From contig NZ_CP081942.1 in the NCBI RefSeq assembly GCF_020386635.1, positions 2,232,001 to 2,296,000 on the forward strand: a stretch of 64,000 bases of DNA, given 5' to 3'. The position numbers and the translations under genes are program-made. Shown here in pieces: positions 1-9,452 of this stretch (position 1 is the first letter of the stretch; each line of letters starts with the position of its first letter). The notes beneath the pieces were generated by a model. That model saw only the letters and a list, made by a program, of their open reading frames with translations, did not search any database and had not been told where the DNA came from. This DNA comes from Pseudomonas sp. MM211 (lineage in GTDB: Bacteria; Pseudomonadota; Gammaproteobacteria; Pseudomonadales; Pseudomonadaceae).

Positions 1-1182
1 ATCATCGGCGCTGGTTTCAGCGGTCTGCACACCGGCCTGCGCCTGGCATTGACTGGCAAGCGCGTGGTGCTGCTGGAGGCCAGTCGTGTTGCCTGGGCGG
101 CGTCTGGGCGTAACGGCGGGCAGGCGTTACTGGGCTGGTCCTGCGATATGCCGCCGCTGGAAAAGGCGCTTGGCCTAGAGGGCGCGCGACGCCTCTGGGA
201 CAGCATGTGCTGGGCTGCCGAAGAAATGCGCGAGCTGCCCGGGCGCCACGGTTTTGAGGTTGATTACCGGCTTGGCAGCTTGTGGACTGCAGTCCAGCAG
301 CGGCGTGTCGGTCAGTTGCGCGAGGCGCAGAGCGAAGCACTGCACAAATGGGGCTATGGGGATCTTCGCCTGATCGAGGGCGAGGAGCTGCGCGAGTGGG
401 TCGATAGCCCGCGCTATATCGCAGCGCTGCACGACGCCCGTGGCGCTCATCTCAATCCGCTTAAATTGGCCCAGGGGCTGGCGAAGGCTATCGAACAGGC
501 TGGCGGGCTGATCTTCGAGCAGAGCCAAGTGCTCGATTACGCAGAGGTGCCTGGCGGCTATCGTGCGCGTACCGCTCGAGGTGAAGTGCGGGCCGATGTG
601 CTGGTGCTGGCGTGCAATGCCTATCTCGATGATCTGGACAGATCCCTGTCCCGGCGCATTCTGCCGGTGGGCTCCTATCAGGTGGCGACGGCGGTGCTCG
701 ATCCACAGCTGGCGCGTTCGCTGCTGCCCCATGACAGCTGCGTGATCGACAACCAGTTCGTCCCTGACTATTTCCGCCTTATGCCGGACAACCGCCTGCT
801 GTTCGGCGGTGGTTGCACCTATCTGGGGGGCTTGCCCAGTGACGTGCCCGCGGCGACCCGGCCCTACCTGGAACGGGTGTTTCCGCAGCTCGCCGGTGTG
901 GATATCGAGTTCGGCTGGGGCGGGCATATCGACGTCACCATGAAGCGCACACCCGATATCGGTCGCCAGGGGCAGCGTTACTGGCTGCAGGGATTTTCCG
1001 GGCACGGCGTGCTGCCGACCCTGGCCGCGGCGCGGGCGGTGAGCGATTCGATTCTTGGCGATGAGCAGTTGTTGGCACTCTATCAACGAATCGGCAATCC
1101 GCGTTTTCCCGGCGGCTCCTGGCTGGCTGCGCCGCTCGAAGCGGCTGGCAAGGCCTGGTACCGGCTGCGCGACAGCATCTGA
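1..1182 (+). CDS. FAD-dependent oxidoreductase, gamma-glutamylputrescine oxidase type (5' truncated)
   Basis: The frame is open from the first base, so the start lies outside the window; 393 residues are visible. The first residues, IIGAGFSGLHTG, are the dinucleotide-binding loop of a DAO-fold flavoprotein. GRNGGQ follows near visible residue 36 and GFSGHG lies near the C-terminus, as in the PuuB/OrdL group. Such enzymes oxidise gamma-glutamylputrescine or similar secondary amines with FAD. Eleven bases downstream comes a cupin-type repressor and then a glutamine-synthetase-like ligase, the companion genes of the gamma-glutamyl polyamine route. That context supports the substrate class, but the exact polyamine is inferred and a different amine oxidase is possible. 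Confidence 0.85.
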   Translation: MIGAGFSGLHTGLRLALTGKRVVLLEASRVAWAASGRNGGQALLGWSCDMPPLEKALGLEGARRLWDSMCWAAEEMRELPGRHGFEVDYRLGSLWTAVQQRRVGQLREAQSEALHKWGYGDLRLIEGEELREWVDSPRYIAALHDARGAHLNPLKLAQGLAKAIEQAGGLIFEQSQVLDYAEVPGGYRARTARGEVRADVLVLACNAYLDDLDRSLSRRILPVGSYQVATAVLDPQLARSLLPHDSCVIDNQFVPDYFRLMPDNRLLFGGGCTYLGGLPSDVPAATRPYLERVFPQLAGVDIEFGWGGHIDVTMKRTPDIGRQGQRYWLQGFSGHGVLPTLAAARAVSDSILGDEQLLALYQRIGNPRFPGGSWLAAPLEAAGKAWYRLRDSI

Positions 1183-1193
1183 AGGACAGCGCC

Positions 1194-1751
1194 ATGGACA
1201 TGCAAGAAGAAATCGAGGGGCTCGCGATCCTGATTCGCGACCTGCGCAAGCACAAGAACCTGACGTTGGGTGAGCTGGCGGCACGTATCGGTCGCTCGGT
1301 GGGCTTTCTGTCCCAGGTCGAGCGTGGCCTGTCGCGGCCGACCGTGGCCGATTTGACCGCCATCAGCGAGACCCTGGGGGTGCCGACCACCTACTTCTAT
1401 AGCCTCGCCAAGCCGCGGGTGTTGCCTTGGGTCACCCGGCCAGGGGAGCGCCGCACACTCTATTACGCCGGTGGGATCACCGATGTGCTGGTTTCGCCGA
1501 GCATGTCGGCCGGGTTCTCCATGCTGGAAAGTCACCTGGCGCCTGGTGCCACCAGTGGTGACGGGCACCTGAACGACAGTTCCGAGCAGGGCGGCTTCGT
1601 GCTCGAAGGGCAGTTGAGCATCTGGCTGGACGATCAGCCGGATCCCGTCACTCTGGGCCCCAACGACAGCTTCCAGTTGCCGCCCCATCGCCACTTTCGT
1701 TACGCCAACCTCACTGATCAGCCCGCACGGGTACTCTGGGTGTTCCGCTGA
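1194..1751 (+). CDS. XRE-family transcriptional regulator with C-terminal cupin domain (PuuR-like)
   Basis: This 185-residue protein has an XRE helix-turn-helix at about residues 8-62 (core GELAARIGRSVGFLSQVERG). A small cupin barrel follows at about 105-180, with the histidines and glycines of the effector pocket (HLNDSSEQGGFVLEGQ, then PPHRHFRY). This is the architecture of PuuR and related repressors that sense polyamines or their gamma-glutamyl derivatives. It lies between a flavin oxidase and a gamma-glutamylpolyamine synthetase-like gene with gaps of 11 and 20 bases, so it is probably co-transcribed and controls this cluster. The ligand is inferred from context. ATG 1194 was chosen because AGGACAG lies just upstream. 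Confidence 0.88.
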   Translation: MDMQEEIEGLAILIRDLRKHKNLTLGELAARIGRSVGFLSQVERGLSRPTVADLTAISETLGVPTTYFYSLAKPRVLPWVTRPGERRTLYYAGGITDVLVSPSMSAGFSMLESHLAPGATSGDGHLNDSSEQGGFVLEGQLSIWLDDQPDPVTLGPNDSFQLPPHRHFRYANLTDQPARVLWVFR

Positions 1752-1771
1752 GCGGACACAGGAACCTCGCC

Positions 1772-3112
1772 ATGACCACCGACAACCTGCTCGACGAAGT
1801 CCGCACCTTTCGCGCCGCTCACCCTGACGTTCGCTATGTGGATCTGATCTGCCTGGACATTCCCGGGCATTTCTACGGCAAGCGCTATCCCATCGACATG
1901 CTGGAGAAGGTCGCGGCCGGCAGCCTGCTCAAGCTGCCGCAGAACTGCGTGCTGCTCGGCGCCCAGGGCGGCCTGCATGTGATCGGCGACTACTGCTTCA
2001 ACGATGGCGACCCGGATGCCACCCGCCGGCTGATTCCCGGCACGCTCAAGCCGGTGCGCTGGGAAAACCAACCCTTGGGCCAGATGCTGATCAGCTCCGA
2101 TGGCACCGAATCGCCCATCGAGTTCGAACCGCGAGAGGTGTTGTCGCGGGTGCTGCAGCGGTTGGCGGCCAAGGGCATTCGCCCAGTGGTGGCCTTCGAA
2201 CTGGAGTTCTATCTGTTTGACCGTGCCCTCAAGGACGGGCTGCCGCAGTACCCGCGCGACACCCTGTGTGGCGATGAGGACGACCAGCCCACTCTGCACA
2301 TCGACCGGCTGTCGCGCTTCTCCACGGTGCTGCACGAGATAGTCGAGGCGGCCGAAGAGCAGGGCATCGACGCCAACGTGATCACCGCGGAAATCGGCCC
2401 AGGGCAGTTCGAGATCAACTTCGGCCATTGCGATGATGGCCTGCAGGCGGCGGACTGGGCTGCGCTCTTTACGCGGCTTACTCGCGGTGTGGCGCTCAAG
2501 AACGGTCATCGCGCTAGCTTCATGAGCAAGCCGTATCTCGACGCGCCGGGCAGTGGCATGCACGTGCATGTCAGCCTCTATGACGAACAGGGCAACAACC
2601 TGCTGGCGGTCGACGAACAGCGGCCGCTACGCCACGCGGTAGCCGGTTGCCTGGAGTGGTTGCCGCACTGCATGCCGATCTTCGCCGCCCACCACAACGC
2701 CTACCGACGCTATGGCTCGCGGGTCAATGCCGCGAGTCGCGCCAGTTGGGGCTATGAAGATCGTGATGCCTGTGTGCGTATCCCCGATTCGGACGCTCGC
2801 AACCTGCGCATCGAGCACCGTCTTGCGGGTGCTGATGCCAATCCCTATCTGGTACTGGCGGCGATTTTGGCGGCGATGGAGTACGGCCTTGAGCAGCGAC
2901 TGGAGCCTATCGCGCCACTCAATGAGAACCGCCAGAGCGGTATCGATTTCCCCATGGACATGCTTTCCGCGGTCGCAGCCATGCGCCACCATCCTTCGGT
3001 GAATGCCGGGTTGGGCGAGGAGTTCGTGATGGTTTATTGCGAGAACAAACGCCAGGATCACCTGGCATTTATGGACAGCATCAGTGCCCGCGAATATCGC
3101 TGGTTCCTTTAA
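1772..3112 (+). CDS. Glutamine synthetase family protein, probable gamma-glutamylpolyamine synthetase
   Basis: The 446 residues are the usual length of PuuA/SpuI-type ligases, which join glutamate to putrescine or another amine using ATP as the first step of polyamine breakdown. Glutamine synthetase signatures are present: EIGPGQFEINF near residue 207, the HVHVSLYD nucleotide-site strand near 265, RVNAASRASWGYEDRD near 315 and RIEHRLAGADANPY near 345. The adenylylation-tyrosine region of true GlnA is absent, as expected for this group. It follows the oxidase and repressor in the same direction. Pseudomonads carry several paralogues with different amine preferences, so the substrate is not assigned. 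Confidence 0.88.
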   Translation: MTTDNLLDEVRTFRAAHPDVRYVDLICLDIPGHFYGKRYPIDMLEKVAAGSLLKLPQNCVLLGAQGGLHVIGDYCFNDGDPDATRRLIPGTLKPVRWENQPLGQMLISSDGTESPIEFEPREVLSRVLQRLAAKGIRPVVAFELEFYLFDRALKDGLPQYPRDTLCGDEDDQPTLHIDRLSRFSTVLHEIVEAAEEQGIDANVITAEIGPGQFEINFGHCDDGLQAADWAALFTRLTRGVALKNGHRASFMSKPYLDAPGSGMHVHVSLYDEQGNNLLAVDEQRPLRHAVAGCLEWLPHCMPIFAAHHNAYRRYGSRVNAASRASWGYEDRDACVRIPDSDARNLRIEHRLAGADANPYLVLAAILAAMEYGLEQRLEPIAPLNENRQSGIDFPMDMLSAVAAMRHHPSVNAGLGEEFVMVYCENKRQDHLAFMDSISAREYRWFL

Positions 3113-3128
3113 GCAGGCCTTGAGCCAA

Positions 3129-3175
3129 AAGCCCCAGGCCAGGGCACTGCTGTCGCAGTGTCTGGATTGGGGCTT
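3129..3175. other. Compound hairpin between convergent genes
   Basis: AAGCCCCA at 3129-3136 pairs with TGGGGCTT at 3168-3175. Inside, CACTGC (3145-3150) pairs with GCAGTG (3155-3160). It sits between the stop of the glutamine-synthetase-like gene and the stop of the convergent Yip1 gene. No T-tract follows on either strand, so a role as a shared transcription end is only possible. Confidence 0.4.
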
Positions 3176-3198
3176 GCAGTTTGAGACTGGTGGCTGTC

Positions 3199-3810
3199 TT
3201 AACGGAACAGCGACCAGCTTACCGCATAGTCATCGAAGCCCAGGCCCCAGAGCGCAACGGTCAGTGCCAGAATCAGCTCCAGTACCAGCACGCCGATCGC
3301 CAGAGTGCCGCCGGAGATGGTCAGGCCTTCGTTGACCGGAATACGCAGGAACGCTGGCATGCCAACATAAAGAAGGCGAGCGCTGTAGGCGAGGGCGATG
3401 ATGCCGACCATCAGCAGCAACCATGCCTTGGGATAAAGCAGTGCGATACCGGCAATGAACAGTGGCGTGGCTACATAGCCTGCGAAGACGATACAGCGGC
3501 GACGACTCGGGCGACTGGCAAACGAATCCGACATCCAGTGGATGACGTTACCCATGATGGCAACGCCGACCAGCATCAGGATATAGAACACGATACCCAG
3601 CGCTGCTGCCGTGGGTAATGCCACCTTGTAGGCCTCTCCACCCAGATGCCAACCGATTTGGGTGGTGCCGATGAAGGCGCTGACGACGGGAATGAGTGCC
3701 ATCAGTAATACGTGATGGGCGTAAAGGCGCGTGATGCTTTCCTTTTCCCGATCAATGTTGCGCCACTCGCGGCCCGGATTGGCCAGTAGCCCCCAAATGT
3801 GATTGATCAT
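3199..3810 (-). CDS. Yip1 family inner-membrane protein
   Basis: A 203-residue integral membrane protein starts at ATG 3810, preceded by AGGAGAAG at good spacing; an upstream in-frame extension has no ribosome site. After a soluble N-terminus (INHIWGLLANPGREW) there are about five hydrophobic segments, with a conserved polar loop FASRPSRRRCIVFAGYVATP near the middle. This is the bacterial Yip1-domain pattern. The molecular function of bacterial members is unknown. It converges on the polyamine cluster and is transcribed away from the next gene. Confidence 0.8.
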   Translation of the reverse strand: MINHIWGLLANPGREWRNIDREKESITRLYAHHVLLMALIPVVSAFIGTTQIGWHLGGEAYKVALPTAAALGIVFYILMLVGVAIMGNVIHWMSDSFASRPSRRRCIVFAGYVATPLFIAGIALLYPKAWLLLMVGIIALAYSARLLYVGMPAFLRIPVNEGLTISGGTLAIGVLVLELILALTVALWGLGFDDYAVSWSLFR

Positions 3811-4242
3811 GACTCTTCTCCTCTGGCTCCGGCATTGCTGCCGGTATGAGATATCCGAGAGCTGATCAGCCTGGATCGTGCGGCACCCGCAATACAATTC
3901 AGCCCTCACAAGGTATGAGTGAAGTTCACCGCAATAGGTTTGACCAGAAATTTGCCCGATGCCGGCTGCAGGCACTTACAGCGCGCCAGGCATCACGCCA
4001 GAGGCTGCGAATGACGGGATGCTCGGCGGGTTCCGCGAGCGAGCAGAAGCGTCGTAACGGAGTATGTCCGGCGACGATCATGGGCGCTCTGGCGCAGGCC
4101 TTGGAGCCCTGTAATAGCGGGCCTCAGCGGCTCGGCAGGGTGGGGGAGGGCGATAACCCTGCTTTTTCTGTGTGCTTTTTGGCCCCTGCCCCGGCCAGGG
4201 TAAAAATGCTATGTTCCGCACCCTCTTCGGCAGGGGTAGATC
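3811..4242. other. Divergent intergenic region without a convincing gene
   Basis: These 432 bases separate two divergently transcribed membrane-protein genes and should hold both promoters. An open frame on the plus strand (3846-4382) overlaps the next gene out of frame and resembles no family. The last 60 bases are locally AT-richer (GTAAAAATGCTATGTT), a plausible -10 area for the gene at 4243. Nothing else is recognised. Confidence 0.5.
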
Positions 4243-4545
4243 ATGAGCGACGACAAGGCACGCAATCCATCGACAGATCAGCTGGACACTGGCAAGCGCG
4301 GCGGCTGTCTGTGGCTGACCCTGTTGGGCCTGGCTTTCATCGCCCTGGTTTTCGGCATCATCATCTACGCCATCACCCGTGAGCAGACCGCCGACATTCA
4401 AGCCAACGAGCTTGGTGCCATCCAGGCCTGCTGGGTCAAGGCGAATGACCCGTCTGCCAAGCCGACCTCGCGCTCGTTCGCTACCGATAGCTGCAAGGAA
4501 ATGGAAAAGCAGTTCCGTATCAAGTACGGCCGTGAGCCCGAGTAG
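4243..4545 (+). CDS. Small single-pass membrane protein, function unknown
   Basis: This 100-residue protein has a polar N-terminus of about 25 residues, one hydrophobic segment (WLTLLGLAFIALVFGIIIYA) and a polar C-terminal domain containing two cysteines (ACWVK and DSCKEME). AGGGGTAGATC precedes ATG 4243. The stop abuts the ATG of the next gene directly, so the two are translationally coupled and probably act together at the inner membrane. I recognise no characterised family. Confidence 0.75.
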   Translation: MSDDKARNPSTDQLDTGKRGGCLWLTLLGLAFIALVFGIIIYAITREQTADIQANELGAIQACWVKANDPSAKPTSRSFATDSCKEMEKQFRIKYGREPE

Positions 4546-5154
4546 ATGAGCAAGGACCAGACCGCCCCGTCCAAGCGCTTCCTGCTGATTTTGTGCCTGC
4601 TGCTGCTGGCCATCGTGCTGGCGATCGCTGCCTGGGTGTGGGGGCGTTTTGGCGTGGCGTATCTGCGCCCCTTCGGTGATCAGGAACAAGCAGTGTTCTT
4701 CGAGGGCGGCGGGCTCAAGCTGCCTGCCGAACTCGCCGGGCCTGGCAAGATTCGTGTGGTGCATTTCTGGGATCCCCAGTGCCCGTGCCACAAGGAAACC
4801 GACGCCCACCTCAATTATCTGATCAGCCTCTACCGTTTCTCCGGGGTCGAGTTCTACAGCGTGCAGAAGCCCGGGAGCGAGGGCGAGATGCTGCCGTTCC
4901 TGCGTGGCAAGCTCACGCCGCTCGAGTCTTTGGAAGGCATGGAGTCGATTCCGGCCAGCCCGGCCATCGCCATCTGGGATCAGCAGGGCCGTTTGGCCTA
5001 TGCCGGCCCTTATAGCGAGGGGTTGGTGTGCAACTCCTCGAACAGTTTCGTAGAACCGATTCTCGACGCGCTTTCAGCTAATCGCAGCGTTTCTGCGGCC
5101 AATACCATGGCCGTAGGCTGCTACTGCGACTGGAAACCGGCAGAAGGATCCTGA
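4546..5154 (+). CDS. Membrane-anchored thioredoxin-fold protein (DUF6436-like)
   Basis: The 202 residues begin with a signal-anchor (residues 12-32, FLLILCLLLLAIVLAIAAWV). A thioredoxin-like domain follows, with HFWDPQCPCHKETDAHL near residue 70, where a CPC pair occupies the redox-loop position, and IPASPAIAIWD as the cis-proline strand. A second close cysteine pair, GCYCDW, is near the C-terminus. The topology places the domain in the periplasm. It is coupled to the small membrane protein before it and lies upstream of the cyo operon. A thiol or copper-related role is inferred from fold and neighbourhood only. Confidence 0.7.
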   Translation: MSKDQTAPSKRFLLILCLLLLAIVLAIAAWVWGRFGVAYLRPFGDQEQAVFFEGGGLKLPAELAGPGKIRVVHFWDPQCPCHKETDAHLNYLISLYRFSGVEFYSVQKPGSEGEMLPFLRGKLTPLESLEGMESIPASPAIAIWDQQGRLAYAGPYSEGLVCNSSNSFVEPILDALSANRSVSAANTMAVGCYCDWKPAEGS

Positions 5155-5604
5155 TTTCAGGCAATTCCCTGTATTTTTAAGGGGTATTGCTGTGCGACAT
5201 ATTGCCGCGCAATTTTGGTGATATGAGCCACTATTATGAGTCGCAACATATCCATTTATCCGTAGCCCGTTAGCGGGCCGCGATTTTGTCTCGCGCTGTA
5301 GGTGCGGTCATATGGGGCTTTGCGAGTTAAGCGAGATGTCACCGGGCGCAGGGTTGCGGCCGGCGGTGTAGGGCTGGGGCAGGGCGGGGCGAGCTGTACA
5401 CCCCGACTATTTGTAGGCCCATCGTCGTTATGCGGTTGGTTTTTTTGGCTGCGTAACCGAAAATGTCGCCCCCTCCGTTTAGTAGTTTCGATGCTGAAAC
5501 GATTTCGGTGCGCCTGTGCACCGTTTTCCTGGCATGCCCTGCCGTATTGGGTATCAGGCTGAACAGAACGCTATGTGGGATATCACTTTGCTGAAGGTCG
5601 TGAA
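5155..5604. other. Upstream region of the cyo operon
   Basis: This 450-base gap holds no credible gene; a frame at 5302-5562 has no family likeness and no ribosome site. Near its left end are four copies of the pentamer GCAAT/ATTGC: an imperfect inverted pair at 5161-5190 and the perfect palindrome ATTGCCGCGCAAT at 5201-5213. A control region for cytochrome bo3 expression is likely here. I found no FNR/ANR-type box. Confidence 0.5.
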
Positions 5605-6501
5605 ATGAGAGAAGAGAAGTACCACCGCTTGTTCCGCACGCTTCTGACGATTGTCGTGGCCGTCTCCCTGAGTGGCTGCGATTGGATTCTTTTCGATTCG
5701 AAAGGCCAGATCGGCATCGAGCAGCGCAACCTCATCATTACCGCCACTCTGCTGATGCTGATCGTGGTGGTGCCCGTCATTTTCATGACCATTCTGTTCG
5801 CCTGGCGCTATCGCTCCTCGAACAAAGACGCGACTTACGCGCCTGAGTGGGCTCATTCGCACAAGATCGAGGCCATCGTCTGGGGCGTTCCTTGCGTGAT
5901 CATCGCCGTACTGGCGGTCATTACCTGGAAAACCACGCACGAGCTCGACCCGTACAAGCCGATCGAATCCGACGTCAAACCGCTGGTTGTCGAAGTGGTT
6001 TCGCTGGACTGGAAATGGCTGTTCATCTACCCGGAGCAGGGCATCGCTACCGTCAATGAACTGTATGTGCCTGCGAACACCCCGCTGAGCTTCCAGATCA
6101 CCTCTCAGACCGTGATGAATACCTTCTTCATCCCGCAACTGGGCGGCATGGTCTACGCGATGGGCGGTATGCGCACTCAGCTGCATCTGATTGCCAACGA
6201 GCCGGGCGAGTTCTTCGGCGTGTCGGGCAACTACAGCGGCCATGGTTTCTCTGGCATGAAGTTCAAGACTCATGCAACCAGCAACGAAGAGTTCGAGCAG
6301 TGGGTGGCCAAGGTCAAACAGTCGCCGAACACGCTGGACTTCAACGGCAGCTACCAGCTGCTGAGCAAGGCAAGTGAGAACAATCCCGTCGAGTACTTCA
6401 ACGCTCAGCCTGGTCTGTTCCGTCAGATCCTTGGCCAGTACATCGATTACAAGAGCAACCCTGTGAGCGAAGCCGCGCACGATTCAGGTGCGGAGGAATA
6501 A
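5605..6501 (+). CDS. cyoA: Cytochrome bo3 ubiquinol oxidase subunit II
   Basis: This 298-residue lipoprotein subunit has a signal ending LSGC, so lipidation at Cys is expected, followed by the second transmembrane helix (TATLLMLIVVVPVIFMTILF) and a periplasmic cupredoxin-like domain. The former CuA loop reads NYSGHGFSGM without the paired cysteines, which marks a quinol oxidase rather than a cytochrome c oxidase. The start at 5605 is preceded by GAAGGTCG; an upstream in-frame start at 5575 would disrupt the signal peptide. It is the first gene of cyoABCDE and abuts cyoB with 3 bases between. Confidence 0.97.
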   Translation: MREEKYHRLFRTLLTIVVAVSLSGCDWILFDSKGQIGIEQRNLIITATLLMLIVVVPVIFMTILFAWRYRSSNKDATYAPEWAHSHKIEAIVWGVPCVIIAVLAVITWKTTHELDPYKPIESDVKPLVVEVVSLDWKWLFIYPEQGIATVNELYVPANTPLSFQITSQTVMNTFFIPQLGGMVYAMGGMRTQLHLIANEPGEFFGVSGNYSGHGFSGMKFKTHATSNEEFEQWVAKVKQSPNTLDFNGSYQLLSKASENNPVEYFNAQPGLFRQILGQYIDYKSNPVSEAAHDSGAEE

Positions 6502-6504
6502 ACG

Positions 6505-8478
6505 ATGTTCGGAAAGCTGACGTTAGACGCAATACCCCTGCACGAGCCCATCCTTGTCGTCACGATGATTGCCGTGGTGCTGGGTGGTCTCGGGCTGTTC
6601 GCCGCCCTGACCTACTTCAAGAAGTGGGGCTACCTGTGGCACGAGTGGCTGACTTCGGTCGACCACAAGAAAATCGGCGTGATGTACATCCTCGTCGCCC
6701 TGGTCATGCTGCTGCGCGGCTTTGCCGACGCGATCATGATGCGTACCCAGTTGGCTATCGCCACTGGCGGCTCTGAAGGGTATTTGCCTCCGCACCACTA
6801 CGATCAGATCTTTACCGCTCACGGTACGATCATGATCTTCTTCGTGGCCATGCCAATGGTGGTCGGCCTGATGAACATCGTCACGCCGCTGCAGATCGGT
6901 GCGCGCGACGTTGCCTTCCCGTTCCTCAACTCGTTGAGCTTCTGGCTGTTCGTGGTGGGTGTACTGCTGACCAACGTTTCGCTGTTCGTGGGCGAGTTCG
7001 CCATGACCGGCTGGGTCGCGTATCCACCGCTGTCAGGCATCGAGTACAGTCCGGGAGTCGGGGTCGACTACTACATATGGGCTCTGCAGATATCCGGTAT
7101 CGGTACGCTGCTGACCGGTGTGAACTTCTTCGTGACCATCATCAAGATGCGTGCCCCTGGCATGACTCTGATGAAAATGCCGATCTTCACCTGGACCATC
7201 CTGTGCACCAGCGTGATCATCTGCGGCGCCTTCCCGATTCTGACCGCCGTACTCGGCATGCTGACTCTGGATCGCTACCTGGATTTCCACTTCTTTACTA
7301 ACGAAGCTGGTGGCAACCCGATGATGTACGTCAACCTACTGTGGGCCTGGGGCCACCCTGAGGTGTACATCCTGATCCTGCCGGCCTTCGGTGTGTTCTC
7401 CGAAGTGACGTCGGTGTTCGCTCGCAAGCGTCTGTTCGGTTATGCCTCGATGGTCTGGGCTACCGTGGCGATCACCGTACTGTCGTTCGTGGTATGGCTG
7501 CACCACTTCTTCACCATGGGCTCTGGCGCCAGCGTCAACGCCTTCTTCGGTATCGCGACGATGATCATCGCCATCCCGACCGGTGTGAAGATCTTCACCT
7601 GGCTGTTCACCATGTACCGCGGTCGTCTGGAGTTCACTTCGCCGATCCTGTGGACCCTGGGCTTCATCATCACCTTCTCCATCGGTGGTATGACCGGCGT
7701 ACTGCTGGCCGTTCCAGGTGCTGACTTCCTGCTGCACAACAGCCTGTTCCTGATCGCCCACTTCCACAACGTGATCATCGGCGGTGCGGTATTCGGCTAC
7801 ATGGCCGGTATCACCTTCTGGTTCCCGAAAGCGTTCGGCTTCAAGCTGCACGAAGGTTGGGGCAAGGCGTCGTTCTGGTTCTGGATCGTCGGTTTCTACC
7901 TGGCGTTCATGCCGCTGTACATCCTCGGCTTCATGGGCATGACCCGTCGCCTGAACAGCACCACCAACCCCGAGTGGGAGCCGTGGCTGCACATCGCCGT
8001 GGTCGGCGCCGTGCTGATCGGTATCGGTATCCTCTGCACCCTGATCCAGTTCGCTGTGTCGATCATCAAGCGCAAAGAACTGGCCGACGTGACTGGCGAC
8101 CCGTGGGACGCTCGTACTCTGGAATGGTCGACTTCGTCGCCACCGCCGTTCTACAACTTCGCGGTAACCCCGCGTGGTGATCGTATCGACGAGTTCCACG
8201 AAATGAAGCGTGACGGTCTGCCGGCTGCGCCAAGCAAGTACTCGCCGATCCACATGCCGAAGAACACCGGCGTTGGCCTGATCATGTCCGTAGGCGCTCT
8301 GGCCTTCGGTTTCGCCCTGATCTGGCACATCTGGTGGCTGGCTGCATTGAGCTTCGTGGGTACCTTCGCCGTCCTGATTCGCAACAGCTACAACACGGAC
8401 GTCGACTACTACGTGCAGCCCGATGAGATCGAACGCATCGAGAAGGCACACATTCAAGCAAAGGCTAAGCAGGCTTAA
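6505..8478 (+). CDS. cyoB: Cytochrome bo3 ubiquinol oxidase subunit I
   Basis: The 657-residue catalytic subunit is a heme-copper oxidase of about 15 membrane helices that reduces oxygen to water and pumps protons. Visible ligands are the WGHPEVY motif with the cross-linked His-Tyr (near residue 280), the HHFFTMG CuB histidine pair (near 333) and HFHNVI (near 420), which binds heme b and heme o3. The length matches the Cyo family. It lies between cyoA and cyoC with gaps of only 3 bases, consistent with one operon. Confidence 0.98.
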   Translation: MFGKLTLDAIPLHEPILVVTMIAVVLGGLGLFAALTYFKKWGYLWHEWLTSVDHKKIGVMYILVALVMLLRGFADAIMMRTQLAIATGGSEGYLPPHHYDQIFTAHGTIMIFFVAMPMVVGLMNIVTPLQIGARDVAFPFLNSLSFWLFVVGVLLTNVSLFVGEFAMTGWVAYPPLSGIEYSPGVGVDYYIWALQISGIGTLLTGVNFFVTIIKMRAPGMTLMKMPIFTWTILCTSVIICGAFPILTAVLGMLTLDRYLDFHFFTNEAGGNPMMYVNLLWAWGHPEVYILILPAFGVFSEVTSVFARKRLFGYASMVWATVAITVLSFVVWLHHFFTMGSGASVNAFFGIATMIIAIPTGVKIFTWLFTMYRGRLEFTSPILWTLGFIITFSIGGMTGVLLAVPGADFLLHNSLFLIAHFHNVIIGGAVFGYMAGITFWFPKAFGFKLHEGWGKASFWFWIVGFYLAFMPLYILGFMGMTRRLNSTTNPEWEPWLHIAVVGAVLIGIGILCTLIQFAVSIIKRKELADVTGDPWDARTLEWSTSSPPPFYNFAVTPRGDRIDEFHEMKRDGLPAAPSKYSPIHMPKNTGVGLIMSVGALAFGFALIWHIWWLAALSFVGTFAVLIRNSYNTDVDYYVQPDEIERIEKAHIQAKAKQA

Positions 8479-8481
8479 ACC

Positions 8482-9105
8482 ATGTCTAGTGAAGTGATCA
8501 GCAACCACGCTGCTCATGCCGATGAGCATGAGCACGAACATCACCACGACGCGGGTGAGATGAAGGTCTTCGGGTTCTGGATTTACCTGATGACCGACTG
8601 CATCCTGTTCGCGAGTATCTTCGCAGGCTTCGCGGTGCTCAGCACCGCGTACGCCGGCGGTCCGACTCCGGCAGATCTGATCGACCTGAAGCTCGTTCTG
8701 GTCGAAACATTCGCTCTGTTGTTCTCGAGCATCACCTACGGCATGGCCATGCTGGCCATGTACCGTGGCGACAAGAGCAAGGTGCTGGCTTGGCTGGCAG
8801 CCACCTTCCTGTTCGGTGTGGTGTTCATCTCGATCGAACTGTACGAGTTCCATCACCTGATCCACGAAGGTGCCGCGCCGCAGGTCAGTGCCTACTGGTC
8901 CGCGTTCTTCACCCTGGTCGGCACCCACGGTCTGCACGTTAGTGCCGGCCTGGTGTGGATGGCGGTGATGATGCATCAGGTCGCTAGCCGCGGCCTGACG
9001 CCGGTCACCCAGACCCGCCTGAGCTGCCTGAGCCTGTTCTGGCACTTCCTCGACGTGGTGTGGATCTGCGTGTTTACCGTTGTCTATCTGATGGGGGCTC
9101 TGTAA
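8482..9105 (+). CDS. cyoC: Cytochrome bo3 ubiquinol oxidase subunit III
   Basis: This 207-residue, five-helix subunit has a histidine-rich N-terminal tail ([17 protein letters not shown]) before the first helix. The family motif [20 protein letters not shown] is near residue 115 and [12 protein letters not shown] is near the C-terminus. Subunit III supports stability and proton uptake of the oxidase. Its TAA stop overlaps the cyoD start by one base. Confidence 0.97.
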   Translation: MSSEVISNHAAHADEHEHEHHHDAGEMKVFGFWIYLMTDCILFASIFAGFAVLSTAYAGGPTPADLIDLKLVLVETFALLFSSITYGMAMLAMYRGDKSKVLAWLAATFLFGVVFISIELYEFHHLIHEGAAPQVSAYWSAFFTLVGTHGLHVSAGLVWMAVMMHQVASRGLTPVTQTRLSCLSLFWHFLDVVWICVFTVVYLMGAL

Positions 9106-9437
9106 TGGCTCATGATCACCACTCTGCCGCCGGCGCGAGCCATGGCAGCACCAAGGATTACGTCGTCGGTTTCTTACTGTCGGTAATCCTCACCGTGATC
9201 CCGTTCGCGATCGTGATGAATCCCGTCATGTCGAAAGCGGCCACGCTGTTCACCATCGTCGCTTTCGCGGTCGTGCAGATCTACGTACACCTCGTGTACT
9301 TCCTGCACATGAACACCTCGTCCGAGCAGCGTTGGAATACGGTGGCGTTCGCGTTCACCATCCTGATCACCATCATCGTCGTAGCGCTCTCGATCTGGAT
9401 CATCTGGAGCATGCACTACTACATGATGGCCAACTAA
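9105..9437 (+). CDS. cyoD: Cytochrome bo3 ubiquinol oxidase subunit IV
   Basis: The 110-residue subunit has three membrane helices, starts [10 protein letters not shown] and contains the typical helix motif QIYVHLVYFLHMN. The start at 9105 overlaps the last base of the cyoC stop (TAATG), suggesting coupled translation. The family stabilises the CuB site of subunit I during assembly. Confidence 0.95.
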   Translation: MAHDHHSAAGASHGSTKDYVVGFLLSVILTVIPFAIVMNPVMSKAATLFTIVAFAVVQIYVHLVYFLHMNTSSEQRWNTVAFAFTILITIIVVALSIWIIWSMHYYMMAN

Positions 9438-9452
9438 AAAGAGAGCAGCCTG

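Noticed and set aside
5302..5562. 86-codon open frame in the cyo upstream region
   Set aside because: Composition is unlike the neighbouring genes and no ribosome site precedes it.
7336..9045. 569-codon open frame on the minus strand
   Set aside because: It is antisense to cyoB and cyoC and its product is rich in His, Asp, Gln and Arg, a reflection of membrane-helix codons.
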